Shown: piece by piece, positions 43,432 through 53,412 of the stretch
Layout: every line of letters starts with the position of its first letter
Position numbering within the stretch: position 1 is the stretch's first letter
DNA from: Niallia circulans
Lineage (GTDB): Bacteria > Bacillota > Bacilli > Bacillales > Cytobacillaceae
Length of the DNA stretch: 64,000 nt
Direction of reading: 5' to 3'
NCBI RefSeq assembly: GCF_007273535.1
Contig: NZ_RIBP01000004.1
Span: 1,526,001-1,590,000 of the forward strand
The notes under the pieces: generated by a model
Database searches by the model: none
Seen by the model: the letters and a program-made list of their open reading frames with translations, nothing else
Told to the model about the DNA's origin: nothing
Position numbers and translations under genes: made by a program

Positions 43432-43983
43432 ATGAATTTCAACATTAGAGGAGAAAACATTGAGGTAACTCCAGCAATAAGAGAGTATGTAGAAAAGAAA
43501 ATTTCCAAACTGGAGAGATATTTTTCCGAAACGCCAGATGCAAATGTTAACGTAAATTTAAAGACCTACAATGATAAGACTGCCAAGGTGGAAGTGACAA
43601 TTCCGATGTCCCAGCTGGTACTGCGAGCTGAAGAAGACCATTTGGACATGTATGCAGCAATTGATTTGATCGTTGATAAATTAGAGCGCCAAATCAGAAA
43701 ACATAAAACGAAGGTAAACAGAAAGCAACGTGAAAAAGGCAATCTAAATGCTTTATTTGGCGCAGATGAGCCTAATGCGGTATCTGTACAGGATGAAGAG
43801 GACGAACTGGAAATTGTTCGCCAAAAGCGCTTTAATTTAAAGCCAATGGACAGCGAGGAAGCCATTTTACAAATGGATCTTCTTGGCCACAGCTTCTTTG
43901 TTTATACAGATGCAGAAACGAATACAACGAATATCGTTTATAAAAGAAAAGATGGCAAGTATGGTTTGATTGAAGCAAAGTAA
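43432..43983 (+). CDS. hpf: Long-form ribosome hibernation promoting factor
   Basis: A 183-residue long HPF that pairs 70S ribosomes into inactive 100S dimers in stationary phase or stress. The N-terminal domain (1-100) has MNFNIRGENIEVTPAIREYV, VEVTIPMSQLVLRAEE and DMYAAIDLIVDKLERQIRKH; the C-terminal dimerisation domain (about 125-183) has RFNLKPMDSEEAILQMDLLG and FVYTDAETNTTNIVYKRKDG. AAAGGAGGAG precedes the ATG. It has overlapping stress and stationary-phase promoters and its own terminator. Confidence 0.96.
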   Translation: MNFNIRGENIEVTPAIREYVEKKISKLERYFSETPDANVNVNLKTYNDKTAKVEVTIPMSQLVLRAEEDHLDMYAAIDLIVDKLERQIRKHKTKVNRKQREKGNLNALFGADEPNAVSVQDEEDELEIVRQKRFNLKPMDSEEAILQMDLLGHSFFVYTDAETNTTNIVYKRKDGKYGLIEAK

Positions 43984-44005
43984 TTAGATAGCAAATTTTT
44001 AAGAG

Positions 44006-44030
44006 CCTGCAGGAAACTGCAGGTTTTTTT
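44006..44030 (+). terminator. Terminator after hpf
   Basis: CCTGCAG pairs with CTGCAGG over GAAA, then seven T's. Confidence 0.93.
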
Positions 44031-44231
44031 CTACTACAGTAAGAATATGTAAGGAGGAAGCTTTTTTTAGCTAAATAGTATGTCGCTATCATAATATGGA
44101 AATTACTTGAATAATCCAGCGTGATGCAGATGTGTTTGATATAATAAACAAAAGAATTTATAGATAAAACAGCTGAAATCAGAATATCCTTTCTATAGAA
44201 GTTAATTTCATTTTCAAGGAGTGTGAAAGGG

Positions 44232-44564
44232 ATGAAAAGGTCTGTAATGGAAGCGAACCTGTTTTGTACACACTGTAATAATGAAACAATCCATGACGTT
44301 GTTTATATAAATGAGGAGATAACGAGCGTCAAGTGCCAAACTTGTCAGCATGAAGCAGGTATGAAGGTGGATATTATGAAGAAGTTTTATAAAGAGCTGT
44401 TTGAGCATATTGCCACAAAGCCGAGCAGGATGACAGAGGAATACAAGCAGGATCTGAGTAAATTCATTGCAAGACTCCCGATTAGGGTCATCAGCAAGCC
44501 ATATCGCTTCATGCGCTACTTGAATGAATCCAGAAAGGTATTAAAGTACTATAAAAAGCCGTGA
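44232..44564 (+). CDS. Zinc-ribbon protein of unknown function
   Basis: A 110-residue protein starting with a zinc ribbon (FCTHCNNE about residues 11-18, KCQTCQHE about 33-40), then a basic helical part (FKKFYKELFEHIA-like, RLPIRVISKPYRFMRYLNES). I chose ATG 44232 because AAGGAG lies ten bases upstream; a GTG at 44223 overlaps that site. The gene lies between hpf and secA, where related bacilli carry short conserved hypothetical genes. Binding of nucleic acid is possible from the ribbon and charge; no function is known to me. Confidence 0.7.
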   Translation: MKRSVMEANLFCTHCNNETIHDVVYINEEITSVKCQTCQHEAGMKVDIMKKFYKELFEHIATKPSRMTEEYKQDLSKFIARLPIRVISKPYRFMRYLNESRKVLKYYKKP

Positions 44565-44891
44565 TTTTTTTATGATAATGAGTAACTGCATGTTTTTCTT
44601 TAGGGCATTAGCCCTTTACATACCCCTTTTTTCACCTTTCTGTCTTTCATTTATACTAAAGTTGTCACTCTATTAAGGAAATGGTAATATTAATAGGAAA
44701 ATACTAGTTCAGCTATAATATATCCTTCATATATGGAGTTTACAAAAGAGCCATATTCTTTTCATGTGTTTTTAATGAATAGTGAATATGCTATAGATGC
44801 TTTAATGCTAGTTATTATGCTATTGATATAATAAACGGATGGAATTTTTCACATAGAATCTCTCATTTTAATTATAAAGGAGCGTTTTTTA
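44565..44891. other. Intergenic region upstream of secA
   Basis: A short hairpin AGGGC-ATTA-GCCCT (44602-44615) may be a weak terminator. TG-A-TATAAT (44824-44832) is an extended -10 promoter element about 60 bases before secA. AAAGGAGC is its ribosome site. No gene is seen. Confidence 0.5.
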
Positions 44892-47411
44892 ATGCTTGGT
44901 ATTTTAAATAAGGTTTTTGATCAGAACAAACGCGATATAAAGAAACTGACTAAGATTGCCGAAAAGGTTGAGCTTTTGGCTGGAGAAACGGCAGCATTAA
45001 GCGATGAGCAGCTCAAGGCAAAAACGGAGGAGTTCAAAGCTCGCGTTCAAAAAGGAGAAACACTTGACGATTTGCTGGTTGAGGCTTTTGCAGTTGTGAG
45101 GGAAGCTGCAAAGCGTGTTCTTGGCCTTTACCCATATCCTGTTCAGCTTATGGGTGGAGCTTCTCTTCATGACGGAAATATCTCTGAAATGAAGACTGGT
45201 GAAGGTAAAACCTTGACTGCGACAATGCCGGTATATTTGAATGCACTTTCTGGAAAAGGCGTTCATGTTGTCACTGTCAATGAATATTTGGCAACACGTG
45301 ATGCTGCTGAGATGGGACAGCTATATGAGTTTCTTGGTTTAACGGTTGGGTTGAACTTAAACGGCCTTTCAAGAGAGGACAAGCAGGCAGCATATAATAC
45401 CGATATTACGTACGGTACTAATAATGAATTTGGCTTCGATTATCTTCGTGATAACATGGTTCTCTATAATGAGCAAAAGGTACAAAAACCACTTTACTAT
45501 GCTGTAATTGATGAGGTCGACTCTATCTTAATTGATGAAGCGAGAACACCGCTGATTATTTCTGGCTCTGCTCAGAAGTCGACTCAATTATATGTTCGGG
45601 CAAATGTTTTTGTGAGCAGCTTAAAGGTAGAAAAAGACTATACGTATGATGAAAAGACGAAGGGTGTTCAGTTGACAGAAGAAGGTATGTCAAAGGCTGA
45701 ACGTGTCTTCCAGATTGAAAACTTGTTTGATGTAAGCAATGTGGCAATTAACCATCATATTACGCAAGCCCTTAAGGCACATGCAAGCATGCATAAAGAT
45801 GTCGATTATGTTGTGCAAGATGGCGAAATCGTCATCGTTGACCAGTTCACAGGCCGCCTTATGAAGGGGCGCCGTTATAGTGACGGGCTTCATCAAGCAA
45901 TCGAAGCAAAAGAAAATCTTGAAATTCAAAATGAAAGCATGACACTTGCAACCATTACATTCCAAAACTATTTCCGCATGTACGATAAGCTTGCTGGGAT
46001 GACTGGTACTGCGAAGACAGAGGAAGAGGAATTCCGCAATATTTACAATATGAATGTTGTTGTTATCCCAACAAACAGAGATATCGTTCGTGATGACCGT
46101 GCTGATTTAATTTACGCAACAATGGACGGTAAATTTAGAGCTGTTGTTGAGGATATTGCTGAAAGACATAAGTTAGGTCAGCCGGTTCTTGTTGGTACTG
46201 TTGCAATTGAAACATCCGAAATTATTTCGAAGTATCTTTCTAAGAAGGGTATTCCTCATGATGTATTGAATGCAAAAAATCATGAGCGGGAAGCAGAAAT
46301 TATCGCAACTGCCGGTGAAAAAGGCGCTGTGACAATTGCAACAAATATGGCAGGACGCGGAACAGATATTAAACTTGGAGAAGGAATTAAAGAAGTGGGC
46401 GGTTTAGCTGTTATCGGTACAGAACGTCATGAAAGCCGACGAATTGATAATCAGCTGCGCGGACGTTCCGGACGTCAAGGAGATCCAGGTGTGACACAAT
46501 TTTATCTTTCTATGGAAGATGAATTGATGCGCCGCTTCGGATCTGACGGCATGAAAGCAATGATGGCTAAACTGGGCATGGATGACTCTCAGCCAATCCA
46601 AAGCAAGATGGTTTCAAGAGCAGTTGAATCTGCTCAAAAACGAGTGGAAGGAAACAACTTTGACTCACGTAAACAGCTTCTTCAATACGATGATGTCCTT
46701 CGTCAACAAAGGGAAATCATTTACGCACAACGTAATGATGTACTGACATCTGACAACCTTCGTTCTATTGTTGAAAGTATGATTAAGTCATCATTGGATC
46801 GTCATGTTGCAGCACATACTCCAGCGAGTGAAGATCAGGAAAACTGGGATTTGCAGGCAGTTCTTGATTATGCAAACGGAAACCTGCTTCATGAAGGCGA
46901 ATTGGAGCTGAACGATATCCGTGGCAAAGAAGGCGATGAAATTGCCGAAGTCATCATGGAGAAGGTAGTGCATAACTATGATGAGAAAGAAGAAAAGCTG
47001 ACAACGGAACAAATGCGTGAATTTGAGAAGGTTATTGTACTTCGAGCTGTTGACAGCAAATGGATTGACCACATTGACCAAATGGATCAGCTTCGCCAAG
47101 GTATTCATCTGCGTGCATATGGTCAAATTGATCCACTTCGCGAATATCAATCTGAAGGGTTTGCAATGTTTGAGCAAATGGTTACTTCCATTGAAGAGGA
47201 TGTTGCTAAGTACATTATGAAAGCTGAGATTCGTGAAAACCTTCAAAGGGAAGAAGTCATGAAGGGTCAAGCAGTTAACCCGAAAGAAGAAGGCGAAGAT
47301 AAGAAGCCGAAGAAAAAACCAGTGATGAAGAAGCTTGATGTGGGCCGTAATGCTCCATGTTTCTGCGGCAGCGGCAAAAAGTATAAAAACTGCCACGGAA
47401 CTAATCTTTAA
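44892..47411 (+). CDS. secA: Preprotein translocase ATPase SecA
   Basis: SecA drives protein export through SecYEG. The 839-residue length is typical of Bacillus. Walker A is [13 protein letters not shown] (about residues 98-110), Walker B is [20 protein letters not shown] (about 203), the helicase C part has [14 protein letters not shown] and [19 protein letters not shown], and the C-terminal zinc finger is [17 protein letters not shown] lysine-rich linker ([11 protein letters not shown]) precedes the zinc finger. It is followed by prfB as in other bacilli, with a terminator between. Confidence 0.98.
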   Translation: MLGILNKVFDQNKRDIKKLTKIAEKVELLAGETAALSDEQLKAKTEEFKARVQKGETLDDLLVEAFAVVREAAKRVLGLYPYPVQLMGGASLHDGNISEMKTGEGKTLTATMPVYLNALSGKGVHVVTVNEYLATRDAAEMGQLYEFLGLTVGLNLNGLSREDKQAAYNTDITYGTNNEFGFDYLRDNMVLYNEQKVQKPLYYAVIDEVDSILIDEARTPLIISGSAQKSTQLYVRANVFVSSLKVEKDYTYDEKTKGVQLTEEGMSKAERVFQIENLFDVSNVAINHHITQALKAHASMHKDVDYVVQDGEIVIVDQFTGRLMKGRRYSDGLHQAIEAKENLEIQNESMTLATITFQNYFRMYDKLAGMTGTAKTEEEEFRNIYNMNVVVIPTNRDIVRDDRADLIYATMDGKFRAVVEDIAERHKLGQPVLVGTVAIETSEIISKYLSKKGIPHDVLNAKNHEREAEIIATAGEKGAVTIATNMAGRGTDIKLGEGIKEVGGLAVIGTERHESRRIDNQLRGRSGRQGDPGVTQFYLSMEDELMRRFGSDGMKAMMAKLGMDDSQPIQSKMVSRAVESAQKRVEGNNFDSRKQLLQYDDVLRQQREIIYAQRNDVLTSDNLRSIVESMIKSSLDRHVAAHTPASEDQENWDLQAVLDYANGNLLHEGELELNDIRGKEGDEIAEVIMEKVVHNYDEKEEKLTTEQMREFEKVIVLRAVDSKWIDHIDQMDQLRQGIHLRAYGQIDPLREYQSEGFAMFEQMVTSIEEDVAKYIMKAEIRENLQREEVMKGQAVNPKEEGEDKKPKKKPVMKKLDVGRNAPCFCGSGKKYKNCHGTNL

Positions 47412-47424
47412 TAGAATACTGGGA

Positions 47425-47458
47425 CCTGCCTCCCCGAATGCGGAGAGGCAGGTTTTTT
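47425..47458 (+). terminator. Terminator after secA
   Basis: CCTGCCTC pairs with GAGGCAGG (inner CCG/CGG), then six T's. Confidence 0.92.
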
Positions 47459-47642
47459 AAAGCCTAACGTTTGTGCAAATAAAGTATATCTTCATGAATA
47501 ATGGAAATGCTTTAATACAGAAAACAACTATTTAAAATAACTTCTAAAAAGGAAAGCATGCATTTTTTCTTGAAAAGCCATATAATACTAGAAGGAAGCA
47601 GCCGTGCTTTGCATAATAATTTTTATAAAGGGTGACAGGTAA

Positions 47643-48753
47643 ATGGAATTAGCAGATATTCGCAATGAGTTAGAGAAGATAAATGTAACACTAGAAAACT
47701 TTAGGGGGTCTCTTTGACTTAGATAACAAAGAGGCACGTATCGCTCATCTGGAGGATGAAATGTTGCATCCTGATTTTTGGAATGATCAACAGGCAGCAC
47801 AGACAGTCATCTCCGAAAGCAATGGCTTGAAGGAGCAAGTTAATGAATTTTATAAGCTTGCTGAAACATTTGAAAACCTTGAGCTTACTTATGAGCTGGT
47901 TAAAGAAGAGGACGATGAAGAATTGCGCACTGAGCTGGAAGAGGAGCTAGGCCAATTGGTAAGCAGCTTAAGCCAGTTTGAGCTTAATCTTCTGTTAAGT
48001 GAGCCTTATGATAAAAACAATGCAATATTAGAGCTGCATCCAGGTGCTGGTGGAACAGAGTCCCAAGACTGGGGAAGCATGCTGTTGCGTATGTACACTC
48101 GCTGGGCAGAAAAAAGAGGCTTCAAGGTGGAAACATTGGATTATCTGCCTGGTGATGAAGCTGGAATTAAGAGTGTAACATTGGCTATTAAAGGACATAA
48201 TGCATTCGGATACTTAAAAGCAGAAAAAGGCGTACATCGTCTTGTTCGTATTTCTCCATTTGATTCATCTGGCCGTCGCCATACGAGCTTTGTATCATGT
48301 GAAGTTATGCCAGAATTCAATGATGAGATTGAAATTGAAATTCGTACAGAGGATTTAAAAGTTGATACTTACAGAGCGAGTGGTGCCGGTGGACAGCATA
48401 TCAATACAACAGACTCCGCTGTTCGTATTACACATATCCCAACAGGAGTAGTCGTATCTTGCCAAACAGAACGCTCTCAGATAAAGAACAGGGAAACAGC
48501 AATGAAAATGCTGAAAGCAAAACTTTATCAGAAAAAAATCGAAGAGCAGGAAGAAAAGCTTGCGGAAATCCGCGGCGAACAAAAGGATATTGGCTGGGGA
48601 AGCCAAATTCGTTCGTACGTTTTTCATCCATACTCTCTTGTTAAAGACCACCGTACAAACACAGAAGTAGGTAACACACAATCTGTCATGGACGGAGATA
48701 TTGATCTATTTATAAATGCTTACTTGCGTTCAAAGCTAAGCATTGCAGAATAA
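47643..48753 (+). CDS. prfB: Peptide chain release factor 2, programmed +1 frameshift
   Basis: RF2 releases proteins at TGA and TAA. The gene is read as 47643-47714 joined to 47716-48753: codon 25 is an in-frame TGA (47715-47717) within AGG-GGG-TCT-CTT-TGA-C, the classic RF2 autoregulatory site with an internal Shine-Dalgarno (AGGGGG) three bases before CTT. When RF2 is scarce, ribosomes slip +1 and make the 369-residue protein. The catalytic GGQ is in [14 protein letters not shown]; the stop-codon recognition region follows the usual RF2 pattern (residues near 200, HTSFVSCEV downstream). The first 24 residues, [12 protein letters not shown] onwards, match RF2 N-termini. Confidence 0.97.
47703..47718 (+). 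other. Programmed +1 ribosomal frameshift site
   Basis: AGG-GGG-TCT-CTT-TGA-C: Shine-Dalgarno-like AGGGGG, slippery CTT, stop TGA and the following C that weakens termination. Confidence 0.97.
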
Positions 48754-48794
48754 GTATTAGAGGCTGGGACATAAGTATGTGAACCAGCGTAAAG

Positions 48795-48840
48795 ACCGAA
48801 CTACTTAATCATCTATTGATTAAATGGTTCGGTTTTTTTT
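48795..48840 (+). terminator. Terminator after prfB
   Basis: ACCGAAC and GTTCGGT, with an inner TTAATCA/TGATTAA stem, then eight T's. It is preceded by GAGGCTGGGACATAA, a phrase that recurs before terminators in many Firmicutes. Confidence 0.9.
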
Positions 48841-48867
48841 GTTTTTAGTTTTCATACAATCATTAGA

Positions 48868-48988
48868 AATCTTAGTTGCATGGAGCGGAGGCCACTCGAT
48901 ATTAAGGGAAATAGAGACAATTTAGACCCCGCAGGCGAAGATATGGGGGCTTCAAACCTTCCAGCGGAAAGCGAGTGCACAAGATTAC
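48868..48988. repeat. Degenerate intergenic inverted-repeat element of the Bacillaceae type
   Basis: The outer ends AATCTT and AAGATT face each other, with CACTCG against CGAGTG inside. Between them are GAGCGGAGG, GACCCCGCAGGCG and CCAGCGGAAAGCGAG, the landmarks of a GC-rich repeat scattered between genes in many Bacillaceae. The middle is shortened and mutated, so it is probably a decayed copy. The GC content stands out from the flanks. Confidence 0.6.
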
Positions 48989-49171
48989 GATGAACGAAAA
49001 TAATTTTATTACTAATTATAAAGTGATTATTTATTTTTGGTAAAGTTTTGCCAGCGTTGCATATGGGAAAGGAATTGTAACGTATAATTTTTAAAAGAAT
49101 TAATTTAATAAGACAAGGAGATAGCGTTCAAATATTCAAAATAATAATAAATTTACTTTTTTAGGGAAAAG
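48989..49171. other. Upstream part of the csbB promoter region
   Basis: AT-rich, no gene. TATAAT at 49083-49088 has no good -35. AAGGAGA at 49116 has no start codon nearby. Confidence 0.4.
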
Positions 49172-49197
49172 TGAAACTTTCTGCTGTATTTTACGTT
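49172..49197 (+). promoter_or_regulatory. ECF-type (sigma-W/sigma-X-like) promoter of the csbB trio
   Basis: TGAAAC (49172-49177), 16 bases, CGTT (49194-49197), followed by TATA. This fits the extracytoplasmic-function pattern TGAAAC-N16-CGTA and lies 70 bases before the gene. B. subtilis csbB is known to be under sigma-X and sigma-B. Confidence 0.65.
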
Positions 49198-49268
49198 TAT
49201 ATGTATATTGTTGGAATTATTTAGGGATTCTTATAGTAATTGGTTATTTTAAGAAAAGAGGTTATGAA

Positions 49269-50258
49269 ATGAAAGAGGTCGTTTTGACTATTGCTGTACC
49301 ATGCTATAACGAAGAGGAGGTTTTTGAACAATCATATTATCAGCTGAAAAATGTGCTGACTTCTCTTATCTCAGAAGGTCTTATAAGTTCTAAAAGTCAA
49401 CTGCTTTTTATTGATGACGGAAGCAAGGATTCAACATGGGATAAAATTGAAAGTGCAACCCATTTTGACAAGCTTGTCAGCGGTATTAAGCTGTCGAGGA
49501 ACTTTGGACACCAAAGAGCATTACTTGCTGGGCTGGAGGAAGCCGTTCAGTTTTCCGATTGTGTCATCAGTATTGATGCAGATCTTCAGGATGACACCAG
49601 CGTCATAAGAGAATTTGTTCTGAAATACTTAAGCGGCTATGAAATTGTGTATGGTGTTAGAAGCAAAAGAGAAACCGATACCTTCTTTAAACGGAGTACG
49701 GCACAAGGCTTTTACAGTCTTATGGGGAAAATGGGCTTATCTCTGGTTTATAATCATGCTGACTATCGTTTGTTAAGCAAAAGAGCATTAACAGAAATGC
49801 TGCAGTTTAAAGAGTCCAACCTTTTCTTGAGAGGTGTTGTTCCTTTACTTGGTTTTAAGTCGACTAGTGTTTACTATGAACGAAAGGCTCGTGAGGCAGG
49901 GGAATCAAAATACCCAATCGCAAAGATGCTTGCATTCGCTTTAGATGGCATTACATCCTTCAGTGTTAAGCCGATTCGGTTTATAACATTAATAGGATTT
50001 TTGTCTGCCATTATCAGCCTTGTTGCAGGTGGTTATGTACTTGTGCAAAAATTCCTTGGTGATACAGAATCAGGCTGGGCATCTGTAATGATATCCTTAT
50101 GGCTGATTGGCGGTCTTCTTTTAATGAGTATTGGTCTTATTGGTGAATATATTGGGAAAATTTATGAAGAAGTAAAACACCGTCCGCGCTATATAATTGA
50201 GGATAATCTTTGCAGAAATAAGCAGGCTAATCCTGCTAAATCAAAGGTGCATGTATAA
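49269..50258 (+). CDS. csbB: Undecaprenyl-phosphate glycosyltransferase (CsbB/GtrB type)
   Basis: A 329-residue membrane-bound GT2 enzyme, the same length as B. subtilis CsbB. It should load a sugar from its nucleotide form onto undecaprenyl phosphate. The GT-A domain has TIAVPCYNEEEVFEQSYYQL, LLFIDDGSKDSTW, LSRNFGHQRALLAGLEEA and SIDADLQDD. Two membrane segments follow (about 235-258 and 270-292). RKAREAGESKYPIAKM is the conserved loop before them. The stop overlaps the next start by one base. In B. subtilis the partners GtcA and YfhO carry the sugar to lipoteichoic acid; the same set is here in one operon. Confidence 0.92.
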   Translation: MKEVVLTIAVPCYNEEEVFEQSYYQLKNVLTSLISEGLISSKSQLLFIDDGSKDSTWDKIESATHFDKLVSGIKLSRNFGHQRALLAGLEEAVQFSDCVISIDADLQDDTSVIREFVLKYLSGYEIVYGVRSKRETDTFFKRSTAQGFYSLMGKMGLSLVYNHADYRLLSKRALTEMLQFKESNLFLRGVVPLLGFKSTSVYYERKAREAGESKYPIAKMLAFALDGITSFSVKPIRFITLIGFLSAIISLVAGGYVLVQKFLGDTESGWASVMISLWLIGGLLLMSIGLIGEYIGKIYEEVKHRPRYIIEDNLCRNKQANPAKSKVHV

Positions 50259-50686
50259 TGCTTCGCTCTTCTTTTATACGTTTTTTGTTCGTTGGTCTAA
50301 TTAACACAGCAGTCGGCCTCTCTATCATGTATGCCTGTCTGCTGTTGCTTCATATCAATTATTGGAGCTCCACTTTTATAGGTAACTTGGTTGGGGCAGC
50401 TGTAAGTTATTTTCTTAACAAAAATATTACTTTCCAAAGCAATGCTAGATTAATAGGCAGCGGTATACGGTTTGGCATTGTCATACTAGCGTCGTACTTC
50501 ATTGCCTATAAGCTTGGTCTGGTGCTTGTGGAAGAAGTGGCAGGAAGAATTCCGGTGCTCGCCAGTTATGTGGAAGTGCTTGCTGTCCTTTTTGGAAGCG
50601 GCATGTACACGATATTAAATTACTTCGGGCAGAAGCATCTTGTATTTGCATCCAAATATCAACAGGTTTCAAGGAGTGTTAAATGA
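50258..50686 (+). CDS. gtcA: GtrA/GtcA-family membrane protein, probable lipid-sugar flippase
   Basis: A 142-residue protein with four membrane segments. FIRFLFVGLINTAVGLSIMY opens the first segment, and NLVGAAVSYFLNKNITFQS is the family signature at the second. GtrA/GtcA proteins are thought to flip the undecaprenyl-linked sugar to the outside. TAATG overlap with csbB and ATGA overlap with the next gene make a tight three-gene unit. Confidence 0.9.
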   Translation: MLRSSFIRFLFVGLINTAVGLSIMYACLLLLHINYWSSTFIGNLVGAAVSYFLNKNITFQSNARLIGSGIRFGIVILASYFIAYKLGLVLVEEVAGRIPVLASYVEVLAVLFGSGMYTILNYFGQKHLVFASKYQQVSRSVK

Positions 50687-52398
50687 TTAAAGTAACAGGT
50701 TTAGGGAAGCAGGAAAAAATCTTCCTCTCAATGGCATTATTAATCGTTGTATTATGGGTTTTGCCCTATTTTATTCTTAATGGAAATGCTCATATGCGGA
50801 TCCATGATAATCTTGATTCAAATCTTGGCTGGTATGAAGTTTTGAAAAACAGTGGTAATATGTTTGCACCTGTCAATACGCCAATGGAACAGATTATGAA
50901 CGGTGAGTTTTCCAGAGATACATACTATTCGGAATACTATGGCATGGTTTTTCTTTTTAATATCCTGCCACCCGTCGTGGCATATGGTTTGTGTCAGGCA
51001 ATTACTAGAATTGTTGCCTTTTTAGGAATGTATCTTCTTTTAAAAAAATATGTTTTTAAGAAGTCAAACCCTTATATCATTACAATAGGAGCAGCATTGA
51101 CATTTTCGCTCACACCATACTGGCCTTCTGGCATGCTCAGCATCCTTGGAATGCCGTTAGCATTATGGTGCTTTCTTAATATACGCAAGGGTGAGCGGAA
51201 CTGGAAAAACTATGCAGTAATTACACTTTTGCCGTTTTTCTCGACATTTGTGATCGGCTTTTTTTATTTTCTTACATTCATTGGTCTGCTGTGGGTATAT
51301 GACCTCTTTAAAACGAAAAAATGGAATCTAGTATTTTTGCTATCAATTATCTATATGCTAGTAATCTATATGGCGATTGATTATCGTTTAGTTATATCCA
51401 TGATTGCACCAGCATCAAATGAACTGACAAACAGGGATGTATTTTATCAATCTAAGCTCGATATATTCCAGACATTCAAGCTAATTGGCAAGAACTATGT
51501 TGTTAGTCATAATCAAGACAGAACGATTTCGCAATATATTATTTTGCCGCTCACGATTTTTTGCTTAGTTTGGGTGCTAATAAAAAATAAGGCAAAAGAC
51601 AATCGTCTATTTATCTTCTTGCATATTGTTAACTTGCTGCTGTCCACATGGTATGCGTTTTGGTTCTTTGAAGGCTGGCAGCCATTAAAAGAACGAATTA
51701 GTATTCTAACGAGTTTTAATTTTGGCAGATTTCATTATTTGCGACCAATGATTATTTATGTTTTATTTGCCCTATCATTGAAAATGCTATGGGACCAAGG
51801 TGGATGGCTAAAAAAAGTTGTTTATGCTTTGGTAATAGCACAGCTGCTTGTATTGGTACCAAATAATGAGGAGATCATGTACAAAAATCAGCCAAGCTAT
51901 AAGCAATATTTTGCAGTGGACGAATTTAAGGAAATTAAGGATTACATAGGTAAGCCATTAGAGGACTACAGGGTTGTCAGTATTGGGATGCATCCTAATG
52001 TTGCCCAGTACAATGGCTTTTATACACTCGATTCATACAGCAATATTTATCCATTAAGCTATAAGGATGAATTTAGAAAAATTATTGAACCTGAACTCAA
52101 CAAAAATAAAGGGCTAAGGGAGTACTATGATTATTGGGGTGGACGCTGTTATATATTTGTTGATGAACTAGGCAAAAAATATCAGTTCTCTAAGCATTCC
52201 AAGAAAACGATCAAGCATTTGGACTTGAATACGAACCAGCTCAAGAAAATGGGCGGTCAATATATCCTGTCCGCAGTGCCTATTGATAACGCCGCAGATA
52301 ATAATTTAAGCTTTGAGAAATCCTTTGATTCAAAGGATAGTTATTGGAGAATTTACCTTTATAAAGTAAATGGAAAAGGGTCTCAACAAAGACTGTAG
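50683..52398 (+). CDS. Multi-spanning GT-C-like glycosyltransferase (YfhO/DUF6044-like)
   Basis: A 571-residue membrane protein with about eleven to twelve segments in the first 410 residues and a soluble C-terminal part. The first outside loop has HDNLDSNLGWYEVL, with the acidic residues typical of GT-C enzymes that use lipid-linked sugars. It is shorter than B. subtilis YfhO (861 residues) and more like the DUF6044 group. As third gene of the csbB-gtcA operon (four-base overlap) it should transfer the flipped sugar onto a wall polymer such as lipoteichoic acid. Substrate and linkage are not visible. Confidence 0.8.
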   Translation: MIKVTGLGKQEKIFLSMALLIVVLWVLPYFILNGNAHMRIHDNLDSNLGWYEVLKNSGNMFAPVNTPMEQIMNGEFSRDTYYSEYYGMVFLFNILPPVVAYGLCQAITRIVAFLGMYLLLKKYVFKKSNPYIITIGAALTFSLTPYWPSGMLSILGMPLALWCFLNIRKGERNWKNYAVITLLPFFSTFVIGFFYFLTFIGLLWVYDLFKTKKWNLVFLLSIIYMLVIYMAIDYRLVISMIAPASNELTNRDVFYQSKLDIFQTFKLIGKNYVVSHNQDRTISQYIILPLTIFCLVWVLIKNKAKDNRLFIFLHIVNLLLSTWYAFWFFEGWQPLKERISILTSFNFGRFHYLRPMIIYVLFALSLKMLWDQGGWLKKVVYALVIAQLLVLVPNNEEIMYKNQPSYKQYFAVDEFKEIKDYIGKPLEDYRVVSIGMHPNVAQYNGFYTLDSYSNIYPLSYKDEFRKIIEPELNKNKGLREYYDYWGGRCYIFVDELGKKYQFSKHSKKTIKHLDLNTNQLKKMGGQYILSAVPIDNAADNNLSFEKSFDSKDSYWRIYLYKVNGKGSQQRL

Positions 52399-52434
52399 AA
52401 AAAATGACCAGCTTCTTGAGAAAATAAGCAATGA

Positions 52435-52501
52435 GGATATTTTCCCCTTTAGAGCCTAGCTGACAAGCTAATCTGTAGTGGGGAGCGATATCCTTTTTTT
52501 T
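52435..52501 (+). terminator. Long bulged hairpin terminator after the csbB trio
   Basis: GGATAT...CCCC pairs with GGGG...ATATCC, an inner TAGCT-GACA-AGCTA hairpin sits in the wide loop, and eight T's follow. It is larger than the other terminators in the window and may have another role. Confidence 0.75.
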
Positions 52502-52571
52502 ATGTGAGTTTATTTTAAACTGAATAGTATAAATTAATGAGTACCCCAATATATTTAGATTGGAGGTGTTT

Positions 52572-53369
52572 ATGGATATTTTAACGGCTATTATCATGGG
52601 CATTGTAGAAGGCTTGACAGAGTTCGCGCCTGTTTCGTCAACAGGGCATCTTATTTTAGCGGGCCATTTGTTAGATTTTACTGGAGCAAGTGCGAAAACA
52701 TTTGAAATCATCATTCAGCTTGGCAGCATACTTGCCGTTGTTTTTGTTTTTTGGCGCAGGATATTAAGTATTTTAGGGTTGAAGAAATATCAGGATTCCG
52801 AAAGCGTAGGTTCCCTGAGCATTTTTCATATTGCTGTTGGAATTATTCCTTTCGGTGTTGGCGGTGTGCTGTTTTATGACTTGATCAAAAATGTGTTATT
52901 TAGCCCGGCAACTGTTGTCATCACATTAATTATTGGCGGGTTGCTGATGCTTTCAGCCGAGAAGCTGAAGCCAAAAGCTTCTGCGGAAACGCTTGATCAA
53001 GTTACATACAGACAAGCTTTAGCAGTAGGTTTTTTTCAGTGCTTTGCCTTAGTGCCAGGCTTTTCCCGATCTGGAGCAACACTCTCAGGTGGACTGCTTG
53101 CAGGCATGAGCCATAAGACAGCGTCTGAATTCACATTTATCATGGCAGTTCCCATCATGTTTGCAGCATCGGCAAAGGATTTGTTTGAAAGCTGGAATCA
53201 ATTGGGCGCACAAGATATACCTGTTTTTGCAGCTGGTTTTGTGACAGCGTTTATCGTTGCGTTAATTGCCATTAAGTTTTTTCTGCGTCTTATTAATAAA
53301 GTGAAACTAATTCCTTTTGCGATATATCGTTTTGGACTAGCCATCGTTTTTTGGATATTTATTATATAA
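52572..53369 (+). CDS. uppP: Undecaprenyl-diphosphatase UppP/BacA
   Basis: Removes a phosphate from undecaprenyl diphosphate so that the lipid carrier can be reused for peptidoglycan and teichoic acid; it also raises bacitracin resistance. The 265-residue protein has about eight membrane segments and both catalytic motifs: [15 protein letters not shown] (residues about 14-28, with Ala where Leu is usual) and PGFSRSGAT (about 160-168). ATG 52572 has GGAGGTG four bases upstream; a TTG at 52560 in the same frame overlaps that site. It stands alone, next to genes that use the same lipid carrier. Confidence 0.95.
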   Translation: MDILTAIIMGIVEGLTEFAPVSSTGHLILAGHLLDFTGASAKTFEIIIQLGSILAVVFVFWRRILSILGLKKYQDSESVGSLSIFHIAVGIIPFGVGGVLFYDLIKNVLFSPATVVITLIIGGLLMLSAEKLKPKASAETLDQVTYRQALAVGFFQCFALVPGFSRSGATLSGGLLAGMSHKTASEFTFIMAVPIMFAASAKDLFESWNQLGAQDIPVFAAGFVTAFIVALIAIKFFLRLINKVKLIPFAIYRFGLAIVFWIFII

Positions 53370-53377
53370 CATAACAA

Positions 53378-53412
53378 ATACTATCCTTTAGAAAAAGGGA
53401 TAGTATTTTTTT
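53378..53412 (+). terminator. Terminator after uppP
   Basis: AATACTATCC pairs with GGGATAGTATT over about ten bases, then T's. Confidence 0.9.
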
